From contig JAUKUA010000005.1 in the NCBI GenBank assembly GCA_030549175.1, positions 1,612,001 to 1,676,000 of the forward strand: a DNA stretch of 64,000 nt. Direction: 5' to 3'. This DNA is from Lasiosphaeris hirsuta (Eukaryota > Ascomycota > Sordariomycetes > Sordariales > Lasiosphaeriaceae). Of this stretch, positions 1 to 13,045 are shown piece by piece. The notes below the pieces were generated by a model, which searched no databases, had not been told where the DNA came from, and worked only from the letters and a program-made list of their open reading frames with translations. The translations under genes and the position numbers were made by a program. Position 1 is the first letter of the stretch, and each line of letters starts with the position of its first letter.

Positions 1-605
1 CGCCGACTGGGTAACCCAGAAACAACTGCATAGCCATACGTTTGGCTTGCTTGGGAGGAGCAATACCTCATCCTAGTCCCGTGCAGGCCATAGTCAACAA
101 TGTCCCGGACAAGAAAACCTCGAGCTGATGTATGCGATCAGATCCACCATCATCCATGATATACCCCCTCCGCCAGGAATGCCCTCTGCCAACCAACCGC
201 CTCCTTCTCCCAGAAGTAAAGAAATGATACAAAAACAAATGCGTCCCCATTCAAGGAGAGCTGTCGTAATACACAGATGCCAGATGCCTAAATGACCAAA
301 GAAACCCCAAACCAGAACCCCAAATATAAGACAAAATCGACTATTAACTGCCGAAAAGGTTGTGCCGGACTTGAGAATCCCCGCAGAAGGAGCCAAGAAA
401 GAAGACAGAGAAAAGCCGCCCTCTCATCCTTAGTAGCTGTTTCTTTGTACTAGTTTAGCCCCGTGTACCGTCTCTTCTTCAGCTTCGTACCACGACTGGT
501 CGCCGACTGTTGTCAAGGATGCGTATGCTGTCAAGGACTTGCATTTGCTGTCTGTATGTCAGGAACCCGTCAAGTTTGTCTCCCCGAGTGGAAAGAGTTT
601 AAAAC
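1..605. other. Left-edge non-coding stretch
   Basis: I see no supportable gene. The stretch lies downstream of the bactofilin-like gene on its strand and probably holds its 3' UTR. The short open frames here lack recognisable domains or splice partners. Confidence 0.5.
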
Positions 606-1330
606 CTACAGGTATCCGTTGATCGTGAGAGCTCCCCAGACTTCGATGGCCCCTTGGACCTCTAGCGTTCCGTTGATCTTGAGTTTGCCGAATATCTTGA
701 CCTTGTCTCTGCCCCACCTGTCAGTTTTTTCTTGCTCTATCGAGGAGTGGCCAAAGGTGAAACTTACACACAGAGCGCATTCCCCGTGATCTTGACGTTT
801 CCGAATGACTTGAGCTTGCCACTGTTGTCACCCCATCATTAGCTCTCTTCTCTTGATTCTACACCACGAGGAGGCCAGACAAACCTGCAGGTCAGATTCC
901 CATTCACATCGATATTTCCATACGCCTCGATCCGGTCACGCACGGCAAAGTCGCCGTTAAATGTGACGGCGCCCATCGACTTGACCGACCCGTCCACCTC
1001 CATGGGGCCCTTGAGCTCTATCGACGAGTCCGACTTGATGCTCTTCTTCTTCTTGATGCCCGCCATCGGCTGTGCGGCCGCGGCCGAGCCACCGCTCATG
1101 GCCTGGTCGTCAAACGTCATGACATGCTCGTAGCCGTACATGTTCGCGTCTTCTTCACCTGCGTCTTCTTCCTCTGAAACGGGAGGCAGGGGCGGTGCCG
1201 GGGTGTCTGCTGCGGTGGCCGCCGGTGTGTTGGATGATGGCGAAGTCGAGGGGGAAGGCAGTTGGTTGGGGGTATTCGTTGATACGGCAGGCTTCTTGGA
1301 CGAGGAGGATGACTTCTTGCCTTTTCCCAT
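606..1330 (-). CDS. Bactofilin-like polymer-forming beta-helix protein
   Basis: Three exons (1330-885, 821-768, 717-606; all GT-AG, phases 2 and 2) give a 203-residue protein. Residues 1 to about 75 are low complexity (Lys/Ser, then Pro/Ser/Ala, then acidic). A basic KKKK stretch follows. The last roughly 100 residues are short hydrophobic repeats of the x-G-x-(L/V/I)-x-(V/I)-x-G type (IELKGPMEVDGSVKSMGAV, KIFGKLKINGTLEVQGAIEV), the pattern of the right-handed beta-helix of bacterial bactofilins (polymer-forming cytoskeletal family). In bacteria these polymerise into membrane-associated filaments; a role in fungi is not something I can name. The repeat block is spread over all three exons, so an annotation that ignores the introns would lose half of it. 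The start is the first ATG, before MGKGKK. It could instead be any beta-helical repeat protein, but the spacing fits bactofilin well. Confidence 0.75.
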
Positions 1331-3416
1331 GATATCAAGAACGAGAGAGCACGAGGTAGGTGTGTATTAGTATCTCGACGGACGGCAACTTGAAGTCCCA
1401 AACGAGAAGGTGGATGCGATGTAAGAGAGAGACACAGACGGCATGGCCGTATGTAGCTTGATGCAAGTCAAGTGAGGCTTAGGAGACACTCCGGATTGGC
1501 GGTGGGAAGGGGGATACGGATGGGAGAGGAGAGGTTCGGGGAGCTATATAGAAAGGGGAAATCGTTCGAGGAAAGCTGTATGACACTTGCGTCTACGTAG
1601 TTCTCCTCGAACCCTGGAAGTCCTCTAAGTCCCAGCCCTAGGACGGTAAACAACAGGTGCCGGAGTCAGGAAGCGTCCTGGCCCCGGTTTCTGCCTACGG
1701 GAGAGCACTGACCGACGCGGTCCCTGGAGGAAAGAAGCTACCTCGCTCCCCCAGCTCCCCCAGCTCGGGGGAGGGGTGACGGGTTGAATGTGTGATGGGC
1801 TTGCCAGGTTGCCGGGGAGTTGGGCTCGGGGTTGGCCTGGGTCGTGGAGAGGATCCATTTTCCATTAGTCTGTGATGCTCCCACAATGAGAAACCGCCAT
1901 CAAGTGATAGATCGGACCGGGGTTACTAGCAGAGCATGGCGCGATCAAGCAGACAAAGAGTCACAGTCAGCCCGGGATTGAGAAAGACATGTAACCGTCG
2001 CTGAGGCTGTAAGGAAAAAGAGGTAGTAGTGTAAGCCTCCACCACCCCTGGGCATGATCGCACTCACCACCCGCTGTCATCAACCCCCGTCGGAGCAGAA
2101 GAACGACGGGGACCGGGGTGTGAGGCCGGGGGAGGGAGGATCCTAGTTTCAACTTCGGGTAGCCAATAGCTCAGACGGAAACATGTGGGTGGCCGACAAG
2201 TCACAGAGAGTTGCAGAGAGTCGGGGGAAAAAGTTTCAACACCAAAACCAGGGTGGTGGATTTCCGGAGAGCAGCGCGGCTCTAACAGCAGCCGGGCACA
2301 AGCTGATTGGGTCAGCTCAGGGCACGCAAGAGGCGCAGTTGCTGCCGGGCCTTCTAAAAGACTGTACGGGACACATGTACTGTCGTAGTTATTTCTCGTT
2401 AGGGACTCTGTTCGCGACATGGCACCGATGGATGGCACTGCAGACTCGCTGCCGACTCGCTGCAGACTCTACACTACAGGCCGGTTGCAGCAGCCGTTGA
2501 ACGCCTCCGACGCCCCCAGGCCCAGACGCCGGCTTCTAGGGCTTTCTTGCCCTGAGCGCTGGGCAAATAGGGGAGGCCGCCCGCCTTCTTCCCGTTCGGG
2601 GGACCAGTGCTCACAGAGCAGCACCTCAGCACTGAGAAATGTGCGTCAACGGCGTGCCGGCCCTGGTGTCATGAACGGGGCGCTCGAACGCCGCTACGCC
2701 ATTCGCCCAGCTCGTCGGTAGAGGCCACTAAAAATAAGGCGCAGCAGGGCTGAAGGCAACCAAGTCGCCCGTTTCGGTTGCCGTCTGCCCTCTGGCGTCA
2801 CAGGCTTGAGCTTTTCAGTCTCCCCCACCGACTTTTCCCTCGCGACGTTTGCTTCATCAGAAAGAGAGACACATTAGTTCTTTTTGGCGCGCTGCCGCGC
2901 GTGAACGCCTTACCTATCTCTTTGGGGCGACTCAGCTGGTCTTGGCGTTCTGGCCATGCCTCACCTATAGGTGCCCAAACCACGCGACTTGCTGCGAGAC
3001 CGCTAGCTGCGAAATGATGCACGCGAGGCTCTCTCACAGCTCGCAGCATATGCTGGCGTCGCATCTCCACGCGGTCAAGCTGCATCGCAACCATCAACTG
3101 CAAAGCCACACCTCACTTACCAAGCCCTTATCACACATTGCAACTTCGACGATAACCCGAAGATTGGCGACTGGACAATGACTGGACAAGAGGAATCGTA
3201 TTGGGTGCCTGTACCAGGTGTCTCGAAAACCGGGAACGCCCTGGCCAATTCGGTCAAGTGTTTCTGAACCAGCCATCTTCTGCATTTCTCGAGTCCTCCA
3301 GCATCCTCGCCTACGTGCCTAACCGATTCTGAACTGAACGCCAACCGTTTCCTCGATGCCTTGACGAAATCTCCATCGCGTGATACCCTCGTGACGTGGA
3401 CAGTCAAGGCACCCAC
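1331..3416. other. Intergenic region
   Basis: This is the upstream region of the bactofilin-like gene followed by the 3' flank of the membrane-protein gene. A short imperfect repeat of GACTCGCTGC-like units sits near 2440-2470. I find no conserved coding sequence, RNA gene or mobile element. Confidence 0.45.
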
Positions 3417-4869
3417 TTATACGCTTCCTATGTATCTCAAAGAGAGCCCAGTCACAACAGCCGCGGTGACCCAGACGCTGGCGTACACCAGTGCCCCATA
3501 CGGCTCCACGCCGTGTATTTCTTCGGCACACTGCAGATAGGTAGTGACTGCCGTGGACAAGGCGACCACTGCCGTTCGCGAGATCGATACCTTGGTCTTA
3601 GCCGTGTAACCCCACAAGTTCCAAGCAACAGTTTGGCCGAGCGTTGCGTCGGCGGGATCGAACTCTGGCACCTCTTGCTGCGGGGTTGTCACAAGTGGTG
3701 TGAAGATAAAGGTTCGCGCTGCTATCCCGAACAGTAGACTGAGAAGCTGTGTCATCGGGTTGTTGATACCGAGGAACATCATCTCTGATGCGGGCTCAAT
3801 AGTGGGGATGCCGTCGAAGTAGAGTACAAAGGTGCTAGGGAGGAACGTCTTGGAGGCTAGGAACAAGACGACACAGTAGATGAGACCCGACAGAGCGGAC
3901 GTTAGGACCTGGATGCTCTTGTCGAGGACGATCTCCCGGTTTTGGATTCCAGGTGCGGCTGAGTGCGCGTCTGAGAGCTTCCGCAAGAGGAGGACGGGCA
4001 AGCACGCTGATACGATGTCAACGGCGAGGTAGGCGCCGGCGGTCAGACTGCCGAGCCCGTAAAAGACCGACCTGAGGTACGTCTACCAACGGGTCAGTTC
4101 TGTCGGCTGTGTGCCCGCCGCCAAGTGTAAGATGAGAGATGGAAGGGGGCGAGATAAATTCCCCGGATTGCAACTGCAACTGCAACTGCACATGCGACCG
4201 CGGGAGGAGGGTTGCCAAGAGACTCACTGCAGGGCCATGCGATAAAAGGGCCAGAGCGGCAAGATCGTAGCCGTCATATTCACGGAACCAGCCTAGGGCA
4301 AGGCTGAATCTGCCATTCAGTTAGTTAGATGGGGGAGCTGAGTGGCCAACCTCTTCAGCCCTACGTAGCTAAGTGCTAAGGCCGGAAAGGAGGGCGAGAT
4401 TTAAACGGGGTCACTAATAAGAGTGGGTCGGAAGTGGGATGGATGGGGGTACGGGGTATTAGGGCCTTGATGGGCCGCGATGACATGGGGGCCACAGAAC
4501 GGAATGTCGGACCGGAGCTTTAGACAGGGAAACTTGGAAATGGACAAAGCAGACATACATCTTCCAGACAGTCAGGAGGTATGTCTCGGGCCGTTTCGCG
4601 ATGCTGTGCAGCTCACCCTGTGTCCAAACCTGTAAGAACGAACGGCCGTACGAGCTGATAGACAGGCTCAGGATGACGATAAGTCCGAACCGGACGGGGT
4701 CGGGCAACCGGGCGCCACGCTTCAACGGCTCACTCTCACCCACGGAATCGGGCCGCGATGTCGTCAGGGCTGAAGATTTCGATGTAAGTGATGCGGCTGC
4801 AGCTGCGGTTCCATCAACGGCAGTGCTGAGCGCCTCTGCTGCCACGCCGACAACCTTGGATTGTCCCAT
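3417..4869 (-). CDS. Conserved fungal multi-span membrane protein, function unknown
   Basis: Exons 4869-4559, 4309-4228 and 4082-3417 give 352 residues. The first about 70 residues are polar and Ala/Ser/Thr-rich, followed by a transmembrane segment (RFGLIVILSLSISSYGRSF) and then a charged loop (WTQGELHSIAKRPET). The second exon carries the striking sequence LGWFREYDGYDLAALALLSH. The third holds at least five further hydrophobic segments. I recall similar uncharacterised proteins in many filamentous ascomycetes with the same YDGYDLAAL stretch, but no named family. The start is MGQSKVV because the longer upstream frame is less protein-like. Intron 2 contains a tandem CAACTG hexamer (about 4168-4190). 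It could be a transporter or a scaffold; the sequence does not say which. Confidence 0.75.
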
Positions 4870-6104
4870 GGCGTGTGCGTGGGGCAGAGAAAGGTAGCAG
4901 AGGTGACAGAGGCAATGTGAGTCTAGGATTGGTAGTTCGACACGCTTCGGGCCAGCCCAGCGGCTGCAACGCTGCGGAAAAAGTGATGGTGGTTGAAGGG
5001 TTGCGCGTCTCGTCGAAGGATATAACCTCAACTAGGCCGTCTCCCGCCTCGGACTCGGTCAAACCCAAAGTCCTATCAGTATCTTTCACTTAGAGCGCGT
5101 ATGGCGGGCGCGATGTGGATGTGAGCGGACGCTTGAGAACTTTGAAGATGTCAATTGAGGTCGACGTTTTGGGCCAAGCTGATGGGATGAAGGGAGCTGG
5201 AAAGAGCTGGAATGAGGAGGATGGCGTCGCCGCGCCAGCTGGCTGTGGGTCGTAGTTTGAGCCGCCCAGAAATGGAACGGACCCATTGGAACGTGGAAGT
5301 CGGATGAAAAGCTGGTAAGCTGGCAAGCTCTGAGCTGGGAAGCACCCGTGTGGAGCAGTGACGTCTCTGGGCTTCCACCTCATGTTCCCCTCATCGCTCC
5401 TGCCGCCGCAACCCGCAACCCACAACCCCGCGTTAACCCAGGCAAGCACCCCAAGTCCAAATTCCTCAAACACGCCGAGGCTTTCGCTACCCAAAATACC
5501 AATAGCTAAACATTATACAACGAAATCATCTGTTTACCGGTCTCAACAGGCGAAACTGAGGAAGCACGCAACTCGACCAGGCAAAACACCATCTATGCTA
5601 CAACTCATCGTGGCTAGAGAACGTCCCTTCAACTATTTTTCTCCAGATTCTTGATCCCGTTGCCCGACCTGGAATCTGGTCGGACAACTTCAGCAAGTCA
5701 TCACCCGCATCTGACTGGAATCAGCTTTCACGGCCCGCCTCAACAATTCCGGCCAAAGATTCACTTGCGGCTCCGTGGACCAAGTCAAACAGCTTGGCAC
5801 TTCTTTTATTCAGCTAGGTGTCGGCTCCGTGCGGAACCTCTGCTAGTTTGTAAGATCCTTCTGCTAGCTAAGATTTCGAGGCATTCGCTCAACGCTCGCA
5901 CACAACACTCACTTTAACCTCGTGGAGTTGGCCAAAGCTTCTCCACTCTTCGGTGCCAAGTGTCGTCGGCGGAGCGACCTCGTTTACAATGATTTCGGTA
6001 TAGGTATACAAAGGAAAAACAGCGCCCCTCATCGTCATCATAAACCCTTATCATAGGCGCCCCTACTAAGTCTCCGCTTGACAGATGCCGAAGTTGACAG
6101 CACC
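4870..6104. other. Intergenic region
   Basis: This is the promoter side of the membrane-protein gene, then the 3' flank of the C2H2 gene. Short open frames on both strands show no domains. I see nothing else supportable. Confidence 0.45.
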
Positions 6105-7551
6105 TTACTCCTCCATTCTGCCAAACACACCGTCATCATCTTCGTCGCTTCGAGCACGAGACAGCATATCATCGTCGTCGTCGTCATCCACGCTCCCGCC
6201 GCTCTCGTCCATCTTCACATCGTGACTCGTTTCCGCACGGTAGCGAGTAAAGCTCTCAGGGGCTCTGCTTGGGAAGCTGCTGATGAAGCTTGTGCCCGTC
6301 AAAATTGCTTGATCGAGGTACTGTGCGGGAAGAGGTGGTACCGGGGGTGCGTCGGCGGGAAGATGAACCGTCCGAGAGCCCGGATTGCTCCCAAAGCTGC
6401 AGCTGAGAAGCTCAACTGCTGCTGCTAGATCCTGGTCGTCCTCTCCGGTGGCATTCTTCCCAGATGATGTCGGCCGCTGGTCTTGACTGAGCTGGCGGAA
6501 ATGGCTGAAGCCCGAGCTATTCGGAATACTACCAGCAGCAGATCCAGCGAATGGCGCGGACTGGTACGATCGGGAAAAGCCGCTGCCGTTGCTGTGCCTC
6601 TTAGAAAATGCCCGGTAGGATGCGTTGCTCGCACCAACAGCATCTAGTTGCGGCGGAGGAGTTGTGTCAGCAGAGCTACGGTCTTGTTGTTCCGAGAACC
6701 CGGATGCTCCGGGAGATGCCGAGTCCTGGTCGCTGGCAAAGCCTCGTGCCGAGTCTGGAGGCGTCTGGCCGTTGACCGGGTCGTTGTTCATGGCTACCAA
6801 AACGGAGGCAGCCTCGAGAAGCTGCACTTGCTGATGCTTGGAAATCAGGAGTTTGGAGGTATAGGACCATTCGGGAGTATGCTCCCACCTGACGAACAAA
6901 CAAGTCAACACAAGCGCTTCAATCAGGATAGTTGAGGTTCCGCGGCCGGCATAGATCCCTCGCACTCCGGACTCAGGGAACCAGCCCCGAGAGAGGACAA
7001 GAAAGGAGAATGGGCACAAACAAATGCTTGGTCAAGCAACTGCTATGCTTATATCCCTTTCCACACTTCTCGCAGCGGAGTTCAGGACGGTTGCTCTTTC
7101 GACCTTCCTTGGCTAGCGGTTGGCCATCGCTGGCTCTCCGAACGCGGGCCTTTTGGAAGGCCTCATCTTCATCTCCGGACATATCGTTCAGCTCGTCATC
7201 GATGGCACTGTCCTGCATGTTGACGTTCCCGTCTGTCGTTACGAACTTGTGGATCGGCAAGCTTGCCGGCGGCGAGGGTAGGCTGCCTGCCATGGCCGAG
7301 CGGGGAAAGGCGTTCTTAGACACGGTGTTCCTACGGGAGCTGACGGCAATGGGCAATGGCATGGCCCGGTCACCCGCTTCTTGGAGGGCTGCAGCTACAG
7401 CAGCAACGTTGGTGCCCGTATTCGTCATGCTCTTGCGGCGGGTGACGCGGTGGTTAGCATTGAGAGACCCAACTGCCACCGAGTGGGAGCTGTTGCGCGA
7501 GTGGGGTTGTCGGTTGAACCCCAGGGCGCCGGATATAGAATTGGAAGACAT
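6105..7551 (-). CDS. Single C2H2 zinc-finger protein, putative DNA-binding regulator
   Basis: Two exons (7551-7022 and 6888-6105) separated by a 133-nt intron encode 437 residues. A Ser/Asn-rich N-terminus contains a basic RVTRRKS motif. One C2H2 finger follows at about residues 160-180 (CEKCGKGYKHSSCLTKHLWEH: C-x2-C-x12-H-x3-H), and the intron splits the finger inside the last Leu codon. The sequence directly after it (PEWSYTSKLLISKHQQVQL) is a conserved extension I recall from a fungal C2H2 family. The C-terminus is Ser-rich and ends in an acidic run (eight Asp, then RSDEDDDG) that could act in activation or nuclear retention. A single finger rarely gives strong specific binding, so the KHQQVQL extension probably contributes. 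The precise orthologue is not known to me. Confidence 0.8.
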
Positions 7552-10500
7552 GGACGGCCGATGACTCAGCGGTCGTGAGGTTTGTTGTATCTCCTGAGAA
7601 AGTAGACCGGGTGATCAGCACTGCTTGCTCCGGGCAACAGGGGAAGTGAACTAGCAGGCATTGGGTGTGCGAGATCTACCTTGGAAGAAGCCATTGCTAA
7701 AGCGATGCAGAGTCAACTTGCTGCACGGCTCTCGCAGTGCGAGCTGTTATCCAAGACAAAAATCGAAGAGGACGAGCAACAAGATTTCCGATGTGATTGT
7801 TGGTGGTTGTTGAGGTGTTGTGCTCGGGGTTGTGGATGGCGAGCGGGATAACCTGGTTTGTTGAATGTAGGAATCGCGGGGAATAACAATAATTTTGGTC
7901 CAGCAAGGGTTGGCCTGCGAGGTTACTTGTCCAGTCCGTCAAAGCTCAGAACACGGAGCAAAAAGTGGCTAGCTATCAGAACGTGGGCCAGTGGGCGGAG
8001 AGTATGCAGACCAAGATAAGTGGCTGCGACAGCTGCAGGGAGGAGCAAAGAAGAATGGAAGAATTGTGGGCTTCCCACCAGGCTCGGTGGGCTAGAGAGG
8101 AGGAAGAGGAGAACGAGGTGCGTGGGCTGGAAGAGGAGCAATTCAGGATGACAGTCGCCGAAAAAAAATTAAAAATAAAAATAAAAAAAAGAGAAAGGCG
8201 AAGAAACAGGCCGCTGGCTGCGGACGCCTCTGCTGGTTGGTTGCAATGGTGGGAAGCTAGGTAGGTTGAGACAGCGCTTCGATCCATGCTTGCGATGGAG
8301 CAGGAGAGGGAGAGCATTCATCAGCCATCAGCACAGCCAGCGCTGGCATACCGGATGGATGTCGGCGGTACGAGGAGTGACTCCGTCAGATGGCCTGCGA
8401 CGCAGCAATCACGAGTACCTGGCAATGTACCGAGCCTCCACCTTGGTCTGCTTGAGGTAAGATACCGTGTGAATAAGGGTGTATTGGCTGCATACACACT
8501 GCTCTGCACAGTACGGACGCGGCGGATATATGCGCTGGGCCTGTCCCTAAACACCCCCGAATGCAGCAGCGTGTGGGAACATGGGACCATCTGAGTGGCC
8601 GAACCGGCCGCAGCCTGCGTGGCTTGTTTCCCACACTGTGAGAGCTTGCGGGGGGGTTATTTCATGGGCAATATTACTCAGTATTTTTGGGACTGGCCGA
8701 TTGGATCGCTATGCGGAATGGGTGTGAAATGGTGAAATGGACTCGTCCGGGAATGGTCTGGCCCCGGCAGGTCGTTTTCCCAGAACTAGTACGCGCATAG
8801 TGCAGTGTCAGGAAACAGCAGCGTCGAGAGGTCTTCTGTTCCATTGCACTCAGAGATGATGCCTTCCTGAGAACGGTCCGCGAGCCAGTCCGTCTGGGAC
8901 GGCCTAGTCTCAGGCCGGCTGGCTTGAGTCCGCCCATCCACCAGAGCAGAACCACGCAATCTCTCGTCTCCTTTTCCGGTCGTTGCCTTCCACCAAGCCT
9001 TGTGACCTTTCTGAATGTCCCGCCTAAACAAAGAGAGTCTCGAGCTCAATCTCGCAAGTCTGGGTTGTCTTCATACAATTAAGAAGATAATTTTCTGGTG
9101 TCTTTCACATACTTTGTGGGTCGGTCGATCCATGTCCTCAGAGACAGCGGAAAAGACACGGCTCTTCTTATCCAAACTACGAATGCGGTGTCATGGCATT
9201 GTGCTGTCCGCCGAACACCATGAATTGTGATGGATGATGCAGATTACACACTGCTGCTACCCCGCCTGTGGAGTTCCCCTTTGGGCTTGTCGTCGGAGCC
9301 GCGGCGGCGCTGTGGGGCCAGGTGATCTTTCTTGGGGGCTCCCTTCTCGAGCTCACCAGAAGAGGGTGAGGCTGCATGGGCCAAACCCCTCTCCCCTTCC
9401 CGAGCGAGTTGTGGAAAGGGAAGCTGAAGTTGTGCGACCAGGGCTTTCTGTTGTAACTCTGAACAAAAGAGATTGGTCTTTCAAGGCGCATAGGAAGATA
9501 ACCTGGGGATCATGCAGGGCGACTCTACTGGAAGGAGGGGGATAAAGCGGCTCCTCTGATCAACTGCGTGAACATGGATCAAAGTCTCCGAATTGCAATA
9601 TCAAATGTGAATGTTTTACTTGCTGAGTGTGCGCCTTCCTTCCTAAACGGAAGGGTGAATAGGTGAAAAGGCGCCTACAATTGGAAGGAACCATCGATGA
9701 GAAGCTCACATGGGCTGATAATCGGCTGGGAGGGTTTGCCCTATAAGTGTGCAGTCACAGCGATAGGTGAGGCCCCACGATGATGACTGCGAGAGTGGAT
9801 CTGTTTGGGCTATATGTTCTTTGTTAAAGATTCATTATTCACCTGCGACTCCGGATCGTAAAAGTTTGTCCTGGGGGCAGTCATATATGTATTCGTACCT
9901 CCAAGCTCCATGGGATGCACGCACTGTGCGTGACTCTCTCCCTCTCTTTCTCTCTCTATTATTGCTAAAGGCACACCTCCCTAGTCAAGCCACCACTCCT
10001 AGAGCGCATCAAATGCCCTGTTCATGCAGCACATTACAAGGTACTGGACAGCTAGGGCAAGGCACCCTTGCAACATGAGCCCCTCACCAGCTCTAGACTG
10101 ATATGGGTAATTGTGATGTTGAGGCATCAGTCCATCAGGCCAAGTGTGTTCAAACGTGGCAATTGATCACAGCAGACATCTAGGAATTCCATGGGCTTGT
10201 AAATTTATGGGATACTGTCGTTGATGGTGGCCAAAACCAGTCAGCTGAGCTTTCACAGCATGATCGCAGAAAGAGGTCAAGAATCGATCGCAAAAGGGAT
10301 GTCGACACTCGCACCCCACACCAATAAGCCTGCAATCTAGCCAATGGTGCTGGTCATGTAACCCCTCACCCGATTCGGTTCTTTCTTTGACAGGCCGTCT
10401 CGCCGCGCTCTGCTCACCCCTCCCCTTGGCAGTCCTCAATCTCGGAGAGCCAAGGTGGGGGAGGTGTATAAGCCAATCGTCACGATCGACCGATCTCAGA

Positions 10501-13045
10501 GGGGGATGTACGGATACATACAGACGTTACAACCCTTTATTTCTTCTTCTTCTTCTTTCTTTCAGGTTGGCTTTTGGACTCGGGCATTGAATTGGGTCGT
10601 CCCAGCCTGATCCATTTGGCTGGGACAACATCAACAGGGCAGCCAATGTTGTGTGGTGACGACTTAGAGAGGCACCAGGGAGCCCCCGATACGGGCTGCC
10701 GCCGCTGACAAGTCGTGTGGCCACATGCCCTCACGCCCAAGCCAGCTGGCAACAAAGCTGGCAACCATTGACATGTCTCTCCCCTTGGAACATCACCGGA
10801 CCAGACTCGCCACTGCAACCAGACGCTGCACCTCGTCTTCCTCTCGTCGGAATCCAGGGCGTATTAGTGCCGCAGGAGCCACAAAACGTGGCTTACCTAT
10901 AAAGAAGCTTGGGTGGGGCACTCGTCAGGCACCCTCTCGACATCACTGGCAAACCTGCCACGTTTCCCTGCTGATTCTGGGTGTAATACAAACGTTGGAT
11001 GTAGGTAAGGTATCTTTAGGGCTAGACTCTCGGTCGTCAGCTGGCTCAGGTCGGATTTCCCAGCAGAACCGAAAAGTCTGGGAAATCCAGACGAGATTAA
11101 CGAGCGCCGCCGTGTTTCGAAACATGAGCAATTTTGGGCATTTCTGTGTTGTGCCACGGCCTACCACCACAGCATCTTAGTACTCCGTACAGTACGCTGA
11201 TACCCTCAAATCGCATTTAAGCATAAAGGCTCGGTGTGTCTGATGGGCAAGCCACACTTCAAAAACCATACTACCCACTTACCCCCTTCTGCATTCTGCA
11301 TTCTGCAATTGCGACATTCGGACATGACTGCATCGGAAGGAGTGGCTGATTGACCACGGCCGGCAGACCACCACGACAACACTTGGTCATGTCCCGTGGC
11401 TTGCCTTGCAACAGGTTCTCTTCCACACAGCGGCACGGAAGGACAGAGAACAAGATGACGTGGGAGGGCGGTTCGCATGACCAACAAAATCCAGTCTGAC
11501 CTGGTCAGGGGCATTGAGGAAAAAGGGCGAAAAAAGAAGTTGTCATCTCGGACTGCATAGCCCATCGATTGGAAACAAGAAACCGAGAACCACGGCCAAA
11601 AAAAAATTTTTTTTTGCAATGTTGATAATCGCAGTAAGAAATGACCACCGAGCCACTGGATAAGGTCGGGTGTCGTTGCCCTTGCGATACGTCCATCCCG
11701 AAGCTGCCGAATTCGCGCCCAAGTGGGTAAGGTACTGCGTACTATAGTGCACCCGAGTGCCCTACCTAGGACCTGGGCACCCTAATCGACTTTTCATTCT
11801 TTTGCCAGATGCGCGAGAGTCCGTAAATAGCACGCTGGTGGCGGGGAAGGGATCAGCACTGCCCTACCCGCTCAGTTATGGCGCGCAACACCCGACTGTA
11901 TACACTGTGTGCCGTGCCGCGTCTGCCCCCGATCGAGTCCATTCCATGGGTCCTGCCCGAGGCACCTTGAGACGATCAAAGAGACGTTTCGAACTGTTCG
12001 TCTCCGCCGTCTTCAGAGGCTGGCCAAGATAGCCTCAAGCTTGGTTGCAGCAGTCTCACCATCCCGTCTCAAGTACGAATGCTTCGGGAAGCCGGTCGAG
12101 TACCATGTCTCGAACGTATTTTTGTCCAGGAGACACAAGCCAAGAGAAAGCATAACTAGCCGACACGTCTTCACACCTAAGAAACATTACCTCCCTTCGA
12201 CTGACTTAGCCTGCGGATACCCCGTCAGCCGGTGCTTTTCTCAGAGACCCGAGGGCTGACGATGCACCATTTCAAATATCTTGACTCTGTGGCGGTCAGG
12301 GGGGAATATCAGCTGGCGAACAGGCGCCGGCCGATGTGGTCGACGGCCTCTCCGAGTCCCCGAGACTGCGCCAGAGCGACTTAGTCAGGCGCGTCAATTA
12401 ACTTCAGCCTTGTGGATGAGAAAACAAAACTCGAGGTCGTCAGTTGCACTGGCGTAAGCTAGTCCCCCTGAGGAAAACAAGAAAGTCGCCGCACTCCGCC
12501 CGCAGCGAGGCTTGGAGATCTAGATTTTGAGGTCCAGCCTGGTGTGTCAAAATTTTAGTGGCCAATGGTCCCATCTCGACGCGTGCGCAGACCAGGAACC
12601 AGGCGAGGCAGGTAAGCCGGGAAGCGAGGCCGAAAGCGACACCGGACCTGCAGCGATATTGAAGAGGGTAACAAAATTTGAATCCTATCAAGTCACACGG
12701 AGCCCAAAAAGGCGTTGACGAGAGTGAGCGAATTTCAAGTGTCCCCCCCCCCCTCACATCCCGAGACGGCGGGACAATGCTCGAGCCTGCCCGCATGCAC
12801 GACAGCACGGTGGGCTTGGCGGAGCTGCGACGAGCCCGATTGGACTCGGAGAGTGAGCTGATGGGAGAGGGACCTGACACGACCGAGGGGGTAGCCACAC
12901 TGATAAGGACTCATTGAAAGGAGGGGGTATAAACACAACCTCATTTCTTTTCATGTTGGAGAAACACAGCACAATAGTATACTGCAATATATCGCTTTTC
13001 TATCTAGTTATATCCACAGTCATCACTCCGCCATCCACACTCACA
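7552..13045. other. Long gene-poor interval (about 5.5 kb)
   Basis: No open frame here has a recognisable domain, conserved start or convincing splice partner. It contains the upstream region of the C2H2 gene, an A-rich tract near 8159-8195, a CT-rich tract near 9943-9967, a TTC microsatellite at about 10542-10563, an A9/T9 run near 11600 and a C10 run near 12745. I see no transposase, reverse transcriptase or terminal repeats. It may hold lncRNA or lineage-specific genes that reading alone cannot prove. Confidence 0.4.
12928..12933 (+). promoter_or_regulatory. TATA-like element of the Par32-like gene
   Basis: TATAAA lies 113-118 nt before the ATG at 13046, just after a GAGGGGG run that also contains a stress-element-like AGGGG. 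It is the best core-promoter match upstream of this gene. The transcript start was not determined. Confidence 0.35.

Noticed and set aside
7965..8264. Charged Glu/Lys-rich 99-codon frame
   Set aside because: Built on an A-rich tract, no conserved features, and an opposing frame of similar length exists.
7552..13045. Search for a transposon or gene cluster in the gene-poor interval
   Set aside because: No transposase, reverse transcriptase, terminal repeats or biosynthetic domains were visible in any frame.
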